Shown piece after piece: positions 28,987-38,149 of a stretch of 64,000 nt of DNA. Each line of letters opens with the position of its first letter. Position 1 is the first letter of the stretch. The translations under genes and the position numbers were made by a program. The notes below the pieces were generated by a model that was not told where the DNA came from, did no database searches, and saw only the letters and a program-made list of their open reading frames with translations. The stretch comes from Microbacterium bovistercoris (GTDB lineage Bacteria; Actinomycetota; Actinomycetes; Actinomycetales; Microbacteriaceae): the NCBI RefSeq assembly GCF_003387575.1, contig NZ_QUAB01000037.1, positions 1 to 64,000 of the forward strand, given 5' to 3'.

Positions 28987-30045
28987 GTGAAGGCTTTCGG
29001 ATTCCTCTCCTTCGGGCACTACGGCGACGTGCCCGGTTCGACGACCCGCACGGCGGGCGACATGCTCAGGCAGACCATCGAGATGGCCGAGGGAGCCGAC
29101 GAGATCGGTGTGAACGGCGCGTACGTGCGTGTGCACCACTGGGCGCGGCAGGCCGCGTCGCCGATGCCGCTGCTGACGGCCATGGCGGCGCGCACGAAGC
29201 GCATCGAGGTCGGCACCGGCGTGATCGACATGCGTTACGAGAACCCCTTCCAGTTCGCTGAGGAGGCCGCCGCACTGGACTTCATCGCCGACGGCCGGAT
29301 CGCGCTGGGCGTGAGCCGCGGCTCACCGGAGACCGCGCTGCGCGGCTACGAGACGTTCGGCTACCACGACGGCGAGGACCCGGAGCGCGGCAGTGTGATG
29401 GCCCGCGAGAAGTTCGACCTGTTCCTGCGTGCGATCGAGGGGGAGCGGATCGCTCCCGCCGATCCGCGGATGGCGGGGGCCGGCCGGTACCTGCACGTCG
29501 AGCCGCTCTCGCCCACCCTGCGCGACCACATCTGGTGGGGCTCCGGATCGCGCGCGACTGCGGAGAGCACCGGACGCATGGGCCTGAACATGATGAGCTC
29601 GACGCTTGTCACCGAAGCAACCGGGCAGCCGTTCCACGAGCTGCAGCGCGAGCAGATCGATATCTTCCGTGCCGCGTACAAGGAGGCCGGGCACACCGGC
29701 CGTCCCCGCGTCTCTGTGAGCCGCAGCGTGTTCCCGCTCATCACCGACATGGACCGCGCGTACTTCGGCCTGCGCTCCGAGGAGAGCGACGATCAGATCG
29801 GCATCATCGACGGCCTGCGGTCGACCTTCGGCAAGACCTACGCGGCCGAGCCCGACGTGCTGATCGAGCAGCTGAAGCGCGACGAGGCCGTGATGGCCGC
29901 GGACACCCTCATGCTGACGATCCCGAACCAGCTGGGACCTGCGTACAACCTGCACGTGCTCGAGTCGTTCGCGAAGCACGTCGCCCCCGCGCTCGGTTGG
30001 AAGCCGAACACCGAGGGGCCGGTGCAGGGCGATGCCGTGGCGTAG
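28987..30045 (+). CDS. LLM class flavin-dependent oxidoreductase
   Basis: Luciferase-like TIM-barrel monooxygenase or reductase using FMN or F420. 352 residues; FSFGHYGDVPG at the N-terminus, EIGVNGAYVRVHHWARQ and the VGTGVIDMRYENPF strand are typical of the superfamily. The GTG start lies 29 bases after the methyltransferase stop with no clear ribosome site. An F420-dependent enzyme is possible because cofE and fgd are also in the window, but the cofactor cannot be read from the sequence. Confidence 0.85.
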   Translation: MKAFGFLSFGHYGDVPGSTTRTAGDMLRQTIEMAEGADEIGVNGAYVRVHHWARQAASPMPLLTAMAARTKRIEVGTGVIDMRYENPFQFAEEAAALDFIADGRIALGVSRGSPETALRGYETFGYHDGEDPERGSVMAREKFDLFLRAIEGERIAPADPRMAGAGRYLHVEPLSPTLRDHIWWGSGSRATAESTGRMGLNMMSSTLVTEATGQPFHELQREQIDIFRAAYKEAGHTGRPRVSVSRSVFPLITDMDRAYFGLRSEESDDQIGIIDGLRSTFGKTYAAEPDVLIEQLKRDEAVMAADTLMLTIPNQLGPAYNLHVLESFAKHVAPALGWKPNTEGPVQGDAVA

Positions 30046-30073
30046 CATCCGCTGAGAAACCAGATCCGGGCGA

Positions 30074-30148
30074 GTTCGCCCGGCGTTCACCTTCGCGGTG
30101 CGGACGTCGCCTGACGGACACCTGCGGGTCACCTGGCATCCCTAGACA
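30074..30148 (+). promoter_or_regulatory. Double PHO box and promoter of the giant phosphatase gene
   Basis: Block 1: GTTCGCCCGGC (30074) and GTTCACCTTCG (30085). Block 2: CGTCGCCTGAC (30105), GGACACCTGCG (30116) and GGTCACCTGGC (30127-30137). Five nt later comes TAGACA (30143-30148) as -10. The distance is the same as in the three other PHO promoters here. Confidence 0.78.
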
Positions 30149-30198
30149 GGAGGACGGCACCTCTGCCGTCTTCCCTCGTCGAACAGGTCTCTTCCGTC

Positions 30199-33100
30199 AT
30201 GCTTCCCAAAGCCCTCCGCCGTGCCGGGGCGGGCGCGCTCGCCGCGGTGGTCGCCGCGACGCTGTGCGCCGCCGCACTGCCCCAGTCCGCCGCTCCGGCC
30301 CACGCCCAGGACGACCCGTCCGTGAGCGAGGGCGCGAGCCCCGCGCCGGAGCCGACCGCGACCGGCACCCCGACGCCCACACCCACACCGACGGCGGCGC
30401 CCACGCCGACACCGGAGCCGACCGAGACCCCGGCCCCGGAGGAGACCGCCACTCCGGCTCCCGAGGAGACCGCGCCGGCGGAGACCCCCGCTCCCGAGCA
30501 GACCCCGGATACCCCGGAGCCGGCCGAGATCCCGGCCGAGGAGGCTCCCGCCCCGGTCGCCGGCACCGACGGCAACGCGGGCGCGCACTGGCCGCTCGTG
30601 ATCACCGAGATCCAGGGCGACAACCCGGGCGCCGACGAGTACGAGTTCCTCGAGGTCACCAACACCACCGACCAGCCGATCGACCTTGAGGCCACCGGCA
30701 TCCAGGTCAGGTATCACACGTCGATGTGGAACGCCGGCACCGTGCAGCCGCTGATCCACCTCGAGGGTGAGGCGGACGCGCCCGCGGTCATCCCGGCCGG
30801 CGGTGTCGCCGTGCTGTGGATGAACTACGCCGAGGGGGACCCGCGCCGGGCGCTCACGAAGGACCAGTTCCGCGAGTTCTACGGCCTGACGGATGCCGCG
30901 GCGCCGATCTTCCGGTTCGGCCCGCAGGGCGGGTTCGCCAACAGCGGCAACCGCGGGTTCAGCCTGACGGATGCCGCAGGCACGACGCTCTCCCGCGCCT
31001 GGGTCCCCGCCGACGACGGCAACGCCTCGACCCCGTGGAACGCGCAGTTCGCCGTCCCCGACCTGATCGGCAGTGCCGATGCCCGCATCCTGCAGCACGA
31101 CGTGACCGGGGCGACGGCAACGCCGACGCCCGGCGCGATCACCGTGGAGCAGGTGACCAGCGCGCTCACCAAGCCGACCGACCCCGACTCCGACGGCCCG
31201 CTGCTGCAGATCACCGAGGTGGCACCCGATACGGCGAACATCTCCGGCTCCGACGCCTACGAGTACATCGAGCTCTACAACGCCTCCGACAAGCCGATCG
31301 ACTTCGGCGACTACGTGCTCGCCTACCTGACCACCGACAACGACCTGACGAACCCGAAGGCTCTGTCGTCCACGCTGTGGCCTGCCGGTCCCGGTGAGCC
31401 GACCATCGCCTCCGGCGAGACGCTCGTGCTGTGGATCCAGAACCCGGCCGTCGTGGCCGCGGGCCTCACCGTCGCCGACTTCAACGCCGCCATGGGCAGC
31501 GACCTGAAGCTGGGTGAGAGCATCCTGACCATCTCGTCGGGTGGCATGGCGAACGGCGGATCCCGCGGGCTGCAGCTGCAGACGAAGTCGGGCCACGTCG
31601 TCTCGCGCGCCTTCTACTTCGATGACGCGCAGACCACGGCGAGCACCGCGATCCAGGACGCCTGGAACCCGGCCGGTGCTGCGGCGATGTGGACTCCGGC
31701 CGATCCGGCCGGCACCACCCAGGCCATGCTGGGCCTGGCGGCCCCGACGCCCGGCGCGGTCAGCGATGCGCAGGTCGCCCCGGCCTTCGTCGCCTACCCG
31801 CCCGCAGGCGCCGCACCGAAGATCGTCGACCTGACCGGCGGATCCGAGGTGCCCGATTCGGAGAACATCGAACTGGGCTTCGACATCACCGACGACGTGC
31901 TGGTGCGCCGGGTGACCCTCACGCTGACGGACAGCCTCGGCGGCGTCGAGGAGCGCAACCTCACGTTCGCGACCGCCGGACGCTACCTCTACTCGATCCC
32001 CGCGGTCGACGTGTACGGCAAGCGCTGGGTCGAGTACTCGGTGACCGCCGGTGACGGCTCGCTCGAGTCCACCCTCGGTCCGGTCCGGATCGTGCTGGAC
32101 GACTCGCCGGTCGAGCCGGTGCGGCTGAACGTCGCCGACGGACAGTACGTCAACGCGCAGACGCCGATCGTCGGCACCACCGACGGCGACCCGGGGGCAC
32201 TCTCGATCGGCGTCGACGGCACGGCGCTCGGCGAGACCGCACCGTCGCTCGAGAGGGCGCCGAAGTTCGCCATCGAGGCGACCAGCACCGACTCGTTCTT
32301 CCGCAACGGGCTCAAGTTCGGCGACGACGTGCTGAAGATCTTCGACGAGGGCTACTACGACCGCATCGTCACGGTCGATGCCGATGTCCCCGTGGACCAG
32401 GTCGTGCGGGGCGACAAGCTCACGCTCGGCGTCTACGCCGGCACGAAGGCGTGGCCCGAGCCGAACGTCGACGAGAACAACGACGACTTCACCATGATGA
32501 ACCCGCGCCTCGTGCTGCCGGACGGGCGGGTGCTGCATCCGACCACGTGCGCGGGCGCGGGCGAGGGCAAGGATCCCGTCGAGCGGGCCTGCCCGGCGGA
32601 TGCCGCGGAGCGCATCGCCCTCAGCGACGCGAACCTCGTCTACATCCTTTTCACCTTCGACATCCCTGAGGACGCCTTCGACTCGGTCTCGGCGACCTGG
32701 GACACCACGGCGGTGGCTGACGGCGACCACGTCGTCACGGCCTCCGAGGGTGAGCGCACCGCCACGCGCACCGTGAAGGTCGACAACACGGCACCGCGCA
32801 TCGACACCACGCTCACCGACGGCACCCAGTACCGCGGCGACTTCACGATCGACGCGACGGTGACCGACGAGGGCTCCGGCTACGAGAGCGTCACCGCGAC
32901 GCTCGACGAGAAGGAGATCGCGCTCCCGCTGAAGACCTCCTCGCTCACGCTCGCCCCGGGCGATCACACCGCGGTCATCACGGCGAAGGACAAGGTGGGC
33001 AACAGCTCGACGAGCACGATCGCGTTCTCGACCGCCGATGAGAAGCCGCACACCACGCTGATCAGCCCCGACGACGGCGCGAGGATCGACGCCGACGAGG

Positions 33101-35115
33101 TCGACCTGGTCGCCAGCCCCGGCTCCAACGTCGACGACCGGCTCGAACTCTGCTTCGCCGAGGGCTACCGCTACGTGCCGACGGATGCCGCGGTGCGCGT
33201 CGCTTCGGGCACCACGACGGACAGCCGCTCGAGCGACCGCGGCGACGCCAGGACGCTGAGCGCTGACGAGCTCGCGAAGCTCACCCGCATGGACGGCATC
33301 GAGGTCGCCGAGACGTCGGAGACGGCGATGCCGTACCAGCTGTTCACCGTCGACGTCCCTGCGAACGCCAAGGACGGATCGGATGCCAGGGTCGCCTGGG
33401 AGGGATCCGCGAACGCCGACGCCAAGGTGCTGCTCTACGTGCAGGACGTGAAGGGCGGCTGGCAGGAGGTGGACCGCCACGTCACCACCGGCGGCGCACC
33501 GACCTCGTTCACGCTCGAGGCGCAGGTCCCCGTGGCCGATCATGCGAAGGACGGGAAGATCACCTTCCTCGTGCAGCACTCCGAGGGGTGGGCCGCCACC
33601 GACCTCAGCGGACGCGACTCGCAGGTGACGCCCTACAACGAGGGGGCGACGCCGCGCGACCAGTACGACTTCACCCTCGCCTGGGAGTCGGACACGCAGT
33701 ACTACAACAGCAACGAGGGCAGGCGCGCCGGCACCGGCGGATCGGATGCCTGGTACACGCACCAGCTGAACATCAACAGGTTCCTCGTCGACCAGCGCGA
33801 CGAGCTCAATCTGCAGTACGTCGCGCACACAGGCGACATCGTCGACAACCAGAACGAGGAGTACCAGTGGCAGAACGCGGATGACGCGTATCGGATGCTC
33901 GACGAGGCCGGTATGCCCTACGGCGTGCTGGCGGGCAACCACGACGTCGGCCACTTCGAGGGGAACTACGGGCCGTACAGCTCGTACTTCGGTGAGGACC
34001 GCTTCGCGGAGAACCCCTGGTACGGCGGCTCCTACAAGGACAACCGTGGTCACTACGACCTGGTGAGCGCCGGCGGCGTGGACCTGCTCGTGATGTACAT
34101 GGGCTGGCCCGACCCGAACGACACCGCCTCGAACTCCGAGGACATCGCCTGGATGAACTCGGTGATCCGGCAGTATCCGGAGCGCAAGGTGATGCTGAAC
34201 CTGCACGAGTTCATGCTCACCACGGGCGGGCTTGGGCCGTTCCCGCAGCGGATCTACGACGAGGTCGTGGCGCCGAACGCGAACGTCATCGCCGTGGGCT
34301 CCGGGCACTACCACGACGCCTACACGCGGCTGGACGAGTTCGACGACGACGGCGACGGAGTCGCCGACCGCACGGTGACCTCGATGCTGTTCGACTACCA
34401 GGCGCTGCCGGAGGGCGGCATGGGATACCTCCGCCTGCTGCATTTCGACAACGGGAATGGGGACAACGAGAACGGTCGCATCATCGTGCGCACCTACTCG
34501 CCGTCGCTGGACGACTTCGACTCGGACGAGCCGTCGCTGAACAGCCCGGCCGGGATGCAGGAGTTCGAGATCCCCTACGCCGCCGGCGGCATCCGATCCG
34601 TGGCGAAGACCCTGTCGACCGACTCGTTCCGCGCCGACATCCTCACCACGAACGAGATCGACTGCGTGAAGGACGTCGTCAGCGGCGAGGAGACCTCGGT
34701 GACGTGGAAGGGCGTCGGCCCGGCCAAGGGCAAGGCGAGGGCGGCGCTCGCCGCGGCGGCGCCGGCGGCCGAGCACGGCTGGTACGTGCGCACCACCGGT
34801 CCGTACGGCGGGGTGGAGTACAGCGAGGTTCGCATGTTCACCGCGACCGGCAAGACGACCGGACCGACCGATCCGACCGGCCCCGGTGACGGCGGCGGCG
34901 AGAACGGCGGCGGCAACGGGAACGGCGGTGGCGACGGCAATGGCGGGAACGGCAGCGGCGGCCCGCAGGGCTCCGGTTCCGGGCAGTCCGGCGAGCTCGC
35001 CACCACCGGAGGCTCCGCGCTCTGGCCGATCGGCCTCGGCATCGGCGCGCTGCTGACGGTCGCCGCCGGCGGCATCCTGATCGCCCGTGGGCGACGCGAC
35101 CGCCGGATCGGCTGA
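30199..35115 (+). CDS. Cell-wall-anchored metallophosphoesterase with lamin-tail domains
   Basis: 1638 residues, secreted. Signal peptide about 1-35 (ending AHAQ), a Thr/Pro/Glu-rich stalk about 45-115, two lamin-tail domains (about 130-290 and 330-520: VITEIQGDN...EFLEV and LQITEVAPD...YIELYN), Ig-like regions, then a calcineurin-like phosphoesterase: HTGDIVDNQ (about 1207-1215), LAGNHDVGH (about 1243-1251), GSGHYHDAY (about 1366-1374). The first metal motif is SDTQ instead of the usual DxH. A Gly/Asn-rich linker, an LATTG sorting signal near 1599, a hydrophobic helix and RGRRDRR form a sortase (class E-like) anchor. PHO boxes upstream suggest induction by phosphate starvation. Confidence 0.88.
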   Translation: MLPKALRRAGAGALAAVVAATLCAAALPQSAAPAHAQDDPSVSEGASPAPEPTATGTPTPTPTPTAAPTPTPEPTETPAPEETATPAPEETAPAETPAPEQTPDTPEPAEIPAEEAPAPVAGTDGNAGAHWPLVITEIQGDNPGADEYEFLEVTNTTDQPIDLEATGIQVRYHTSMWNAGTVQPLIHLEGEADAPAVIPAGGVAVLWMNYAEGDPRRALTKDQFREFYGLTDAAAPIFRFGPQGGFANSGNRGFSLTDAAGTTLSRAWVPADDGNASTPWNAQFAVPDLIGSADARILQHDVTGATATPTPGAITVEQVTSALTKPTDPDSDGPLLQITEVAPDTANISGSDAYEYIELYNASDKPIDFGDYVLAYLTTDNDLTNPKALSSTLWPAGPGEPTIASGETLVLWIQNPAVVAAGLTVADFNAAMGSDLKLGESILTISSGGMANGGSRGLQLQTKSGHVVSRAFYFDDAQTTASTAIQDAWNPAGAAAMWTPADPAGTTQAMLGLAAPTPGAVSDAQVAPAFVAYPPAGAAPKIVDLTGGSEVPDSENIELGFDITDDVLVRRVTLTLTDSLGGVEERNLTFATAGRYLYSIPAVDVYGKRWVEYSVTAGDGSLESTLGPVRIVLDDSPVEPVRLNVADGQYVNAQTPIVGTTDGDPGALSIGVDGTALGETAPSLERAPKFAIEATSTDSFFRNGLKFGDDVLKIFDEGYYDRIVTVDADVPVDQVVRGDKLTLGVYAGTKAWPEPNVDENNDDFTMMNPRLVLPDGRVLHPTTCAGAGEGKDPVERACPADAAERIALSDANLVYILFTFDIPEDAFDSVSATWDTTAVADGDHVVTASEGERTATRTVKVDNTAPRIDTTLTDGTQYRGDFTIDATVTDEGSGYESVTATLDEKEIALPLKTSSLTLAPGDHTAVITAKDKVGNSSTSTIAFSTADEKPHTTLISPDDGARIDADEVDLVASPGSNVDDRLELCFAEGYRYVPTDAAVRVASGTTTDSRSSDRGDARTLSADELAKLTRMDGIEVAETSETAMPYQLFTVDVPANAKDGSDARVAWEGSANADAKVLLYVQDVKGGWQEVDRHVTTGGAPTSFTLEAQVPVADHAKDGKITFLVQHSEGWAATDLSGRDSQVTPYNEGATPRDQYDFTLAWESDTQYYNSNEGRRAGTGGSDAWYTHQLNINRFLVDQRDELNLQYVAHTGDIVDNQNEEYQWQNADDAYRMLDEAGMPYGVLAGNHDVGHFEGNYGPYSSYFGEDRFAENPWYGGSYKDNRGHYDLVSAGGVDLLVMYMGWPDPNDTASNSEDIAWMNSVIRQYPERKVMLNLHEFMLTTGGLGPFPQRIYDEVVAPNANVIAVGSGHYHDAYTRLDEFDDDGDGVADRTVTSMLFDYQALPEGGMGYLRLLHFDNGNGDNENGRIIVRTYSPSLDDFDSDEPSLNSPAGMQEFEIPYAAGGIRSVAKTLSTDSFRADILTTNEIDCVKDVVSGEETSVTWKGVGPAKGKARAALAAAAPAAEHGWYVRTTGPYGGVEYSEVRMFTATGKTTGPTDPTGPGDGGGENGGGNGNGGGDGNGGNGSGGPQGSGSGQSGELATTGGSALWPIGLGIGALLTVAAGGILIARGRRDRRIG

Positions 35116-35137
35116 CCCACCGGCATCCGGATCTCCG

Positions 35138-35176
35138 GGCGCCCCTCTCGAGCACGACACTCGGGAGGGGCGCCCG
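35138..35176 (+). terminator. Terminator-like hairpin after the phosphatase gene
   Basis: GGGCGCCCCTC(T)CGAG (35138-35153) pairs with CTCG(G)GAGGGGCGCCC (35161-35176). It lies 22 bases after the stop. Confidence 0.75.
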
Positions 35177-35182
35177 CCCCGG

Positions 35183-35188
35183 TACCCT
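35183..35188 (+). promoter_or_regulatory. -10 of a leaderless cca promoter
   Basis: TACCCT, 7 nt, then ATG at 35196. Confidence 0.5.
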
Positions 35189-35195
35189 GGAACCC

Positions 35196-36629
35196 ATGCT
35201 CAACATGGCCGAGGGCCTGTCCCGACTCGGCGCGCTCGCCGCGCATCCGGTCGTCCGCACCCTCGCGACCGCCTTCGCGGATGCGGGCTTCGAGCTCGCC
35301 GTCGTCGGCGGCCCGGTGCGCGACGCCCTGCTCGGCCGACCGACGCACGATCTCGACTTCACCACGAATGCCCGGCCCGACGACATCCTGCGGATCGTCA
35401 CGCCGATCTCGACCGCCCAGTGGGACATCGGCCGCGCCTTCGGCACGATCGGCGCGCGGGTGCAGGGCGAGCAGGTCGAGATCACCACCTATCGTGCCGA
35501 CAGCTATGACGGCACCACGCGCAAGCCCGTCGTCGAGTTCGGCGACACCATCGACGGAGACCTCCTGCGCCGCGACTTCACCGTCAACGCGATGGCCCTG
35601 CGGGTGCCGGACGTGAAGCTCGTGGACCCCACCTCCGGCGTCGAGGATCTCGTCGCCGGCATCCTGCGCACCCCTATCGACCCGGCGGTCAGCTTCGGCG
35701 ACGACCCGCTGCGGATGCTGCGCGCTGCGCGCTTCAGCGCCCAGCTCGCATTCGCCATCGAACGCGACACGCGGCGTGCGATGGAGGAGCTGCGCGACAC
35801 CCTGCGGATCGTGAGCCCGGAGCGCATCCAGGGCGAGCTGATCCGGCTGCTGCAGACGGATGATCCGGTGCGCGGCATCCGGGTGCTCGTCGACACCGGG
35901 CTGATCGACCTGTTCCTGCCGGAGGTGCCGGCGTTGCGCCTCGAGGTCGACGAGCACCACCACCACAAGGACGTCTACGAGCACTCGCTCACCGTGCTGC
36001 GCCAGGCCATCGCCCTGGAGACATCGCGCAACCCCGGCGCCGAGCCCGACGTGGCGCTGCGCATCGCGGCGCTGCTGCACGACATCGGCAAGCCCCGCAC
36101 GCGCCGGCTAGAGTCCGGTGGGGGAGTGACCTTCCACCACCACGACGCGGTCGGCTCGCGGATGGCGCGCAAGCGCCTGCAGGCATTGCGCTTCGACGGC
36201 GACACCACCGACGCCGTCGCGAAGCTGATCGAGCTGCACCTGCGCTTCTTCGGCTACGCCGAGGGTGCGTGGACCGACAGCGCGGTGCGCCGCTACGTGC
36301 GGGATGCCGGTGACCAGCTCGAGCGGCTGCACATCCTCACCCGAGCCGACGTGACCACGCGCAACAAGCGCAAGGCGGCCCGCCTGGCGGGCGCATACGA
36401 CGACATCGAGCGCCGCATCGTCGAACTGCGCGAGCAGGAGGAGCTCGACAGCATCCGACCAGAGCTCGACGGAAACCAGATCCAGCAGATCCTCGGTATC
36501 GCTCCGGGCCGCGAAGTCGGCGAGGCGTACCGCTTCCTGCTCGACCTGCGCCTGGACGAGGGCGTCATCGGCCCGGATGCCGCGGAGCAGCGCCTGCGCG
36601 AATGGTGGGCGCTTCGGTCAGCCGGCTGA
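35196..36629 (+). CDS. cca: CCA tRNA nucleotidyltransferase
   Basis: Adds or repairs the 3' CCA of tRNAs. 477 residues: class II nucleotidyltransferase head VVGGPVRDALLGR (about 33-45) with catalytic DLDF (about 50-53), an RRDFTVNAMAL motif, RRTD-type RNA-binding region, then an HD domain (HHHKDVYEHSL, LLHDIGKPRTR). Such HD-containing proteins in actinobacteria are usually annotated PcnA/Cca. Start ATG fits a leaderless transcript. Confidence 0.94.
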   Translation: MLNMAEGLSRLGALAAHPVVRTLATAFADAGFELAVVGGPVRDALLGRPTHDLDFTTNARPDDILRIVTPISTAQWDIGRAFGTIGARVQGEQVEITTYRADSYDGTTRKPVVEFGDTIDGDLLRRDFTVNAMALRVPDVKLVDPTSGVEDLVAGILRTPIDPAVSFGDDPLRMLRAARFSAQLAFAIERDTRRAMEELRDTLRIVSPERIQGELIRLLQTDDPVRGIRVLVDTGLIDLFLPEVPALRLEVDEHHHHKDVYEHSLTVLRQAIALETSRNPGAEPDVALRIAALLHDIGKPRTRRLESGGGVTFHHHDAVGSRMARKRLQALRFDGDTTDAVAKLIELHLRFFGYAEGAWTDSAVRRYVRDAGDQLERLHILTRADVTTRNKRKAARLAGAYDDIERRIVELREQEELDSIRPELDGNQIQQILGIAPGREVGEAYRFLLDLRLDEGVIGPDAAEQRLREWWALRSAG

Positions 36630-36684
36630 CCCGCCGGGCCTGAGGCTTACACTGGGCACACCCGTCAGCGCCGATCGGAGCAGC

Positions 36685-38025
36685 GTGCCGTCGTCACCGT
36701 GGTCCTCCTCGCGCGACATCTCGGCAGAGGCGTCGCGCCTGATGATCGAGCGCGCGCACGAGGAGCTGCTCGCGGGGAATCTCGACGACCGCCGTCTGCA
36801 GCAGGTGCGTCCGCTGGTGCGGGAGTCGTGGGAACGGGCCTGGCGCGGCAGGGTCGGCCCGGAGGGCCTTCCCCTGCTGGACTTCGATGCGGAGGCGTTG
36901 GAGCACTACCGCGCCGCGCATCCGCTCGCCGCGACGATGGATCTCATCCGTGGTCTGCTGCTGCCCGGCGCGCCAGAGGACTCCGGAGTGATCGTGGCCG
37001 TCGGCGACCATGCGGGCCGGCTGCTCTGGGTGGAAGGCGACGTCAACCAGCGACTGCTCTCGGGCGACATGGGCTTCGTCGAGGGGGCCAACTGGTCGGA
37101 GAGCTCGGTGGGCACATCCGCCCCGGGCACCGCCATCGCACTGGGGCAGTCGGTGCAGATCCATCAGGCCGAGCACTACAACCGTCTCGTGCAGCCCTGG
37201 TCGTGCACGGCCGCACCGGTCTTCGATCCGGAGACCCGGCGCATCCTGGGGGTGATCGACGTCACGGGCAGTGCCGAGGTCGCGACTCCGCAGGCGCGGA
37301 TGCTCGTCGACGCGACCGCCCGTGCCGTGGAGTCCGAGCTGCTCGTCGCCCGCCTTCGTGAGCGCGCGGAACAGCCCCATCGGCGGACCACTCGTCCTGC
37401 GCGTGAGACGACGCCGACGCGATGCGTGCTGCAGGTGCTCGGCCGTGACCGCGCACTGCTCGCCGCCGTCGCAGACCGTGAGGAGCGGGTGATCGAGCTC
37501 AGCGCCCGCCACGCGGAGATCCTGCTGATGCTCGCCGTGCACCGGCAGGGCCTGTCCGCCGACCGTCTGGCCGAGCTCGTCTACGGTGAGGGCTCGTCGG
37601 CCGAGACCCTGCGGCCCGAGATGGTGCGGCTCCGCAAGGTCCTGGAGCGGCTCTCGCCCGACCTCGTTCCCCAGTCCCGCCCGTATCGGCTGCCGATCGT
37701 CCTCGAGACGGACGCGCAGAACGTGCTGTCGCTGCTCGACCGCGGAGCACACCGGGTGGCGCTGTCGGCGTATCGGGGACCGGTGCTGCCGGACTCCGAC
37801 GCCCCGGGAGTGGTCGACCTGCGCGAGGGACTACGCGGAACGCTGCGCGAGACGATGCTCTCCGAAGCCAGCATCGACGTGCTCCTCGCCTTCGCCGACA
37901 TCCCCGAGGGCGCAGAGGATGCCGAGGTGCTGCGGCTCGGCCTCGAGATGCTGCCCGCGCGCTCGCCACGCCGCGCCGGTCTGGTGAGCCGGCTCGAGAA
38001 GCTCGACCGGAATCCCGCTCGCTGA
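36685..38025 (+). CDS. GAF-domain transcriptional regulator
   Basis: 446 residues from a GTG with CGGAG 5 nt upstream. A GAF sensor region (about 80-215; [19 protein letters not shown] and [17 protein letters not shown]) is followed by a C-terminal winged-helix-like region (about 270-350; [20 protein letters not shown]...[11 protein letters not shown]). The domain order resembles AcoR-type activators without the sigma-54 AAA domain. It lies next to an aldehyde dehydrogenase gene and is likely its regulator. A -10-like TACACT is at 36651. Confidence 0.83.
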   Translation: MPSSPWSSSRDISAEASRLMIERAHEELLAGNLDDRRLQQVRPLVRESWERAWRGRVGPEGLPLLDFDAEALEHYRAAHPLAATMDLIRGLLLPGAPEDSGVIVAVGDHAGRLLWVEGDVNQRLLSGDMGFVEGANWSESSVGTSAPGTAIALGQSVQIHQAEHYNRLVQPWSCTAAPVFDPETRRILGVIDVTGSAEVATPQARMLVDATARAVESELLVARLRERAEQPHRRTTRPARETTPTRCVLQVLGRDRALLAAVADREERVIELSARHAEILLMLAVHRQGLSADRLAELVYGEGSSAETLRPEMVRLRKVLERLSPDLVPQSRPYRLPIVLETDAQNVLSLLDRGAHRVALSAYRGPVLPDSDAPGVVDLREGLRGTLRETMLSEASIDVLLAFADIPEGAEDAEVLRLGLEMLPARSPRRAGLVSRLEKLDRNPAR

Positions 38026-38043
38026 CCCCGCAGCAGGGATGCC

Positions 38044-38096
38044 TGCAACCCGATGCAACGTGACGCACCGGGGCGCAACCTGCGGCGACGTAGCTT
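38044..38096 (+). promoter_or_regulatory. Direct-repeat operator and -10 before the aldehyde dehydrogenase gene
   Basis: TGCAACC (38044), TGCAACG (38054) and CGCAACC (38074) are spaced 10 and 20 bp, i.e. on one helix face, 11 bp upstream of TAGCTT (38091-38096). They are candidate sites for the adjacent GAF regulator. Confidence 0.5.
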
Positions 38097-38149
38097 CGAC
38101 GCACCTGGATCGTGCGGCACCGTCGCCGCGGAATGTCGAAGGAGACGTC

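Noticed and set aside
30142..35160. A 1672-codon minus-strand frame opposite the phosphatase gene
   Set aside because: Shadow of a real gene with strong third-position GC bias; Val/Arg/Gly/His-rich with no recognisable domain. The plus strand has signal peptide, catalytic motifs and a wall anchor.
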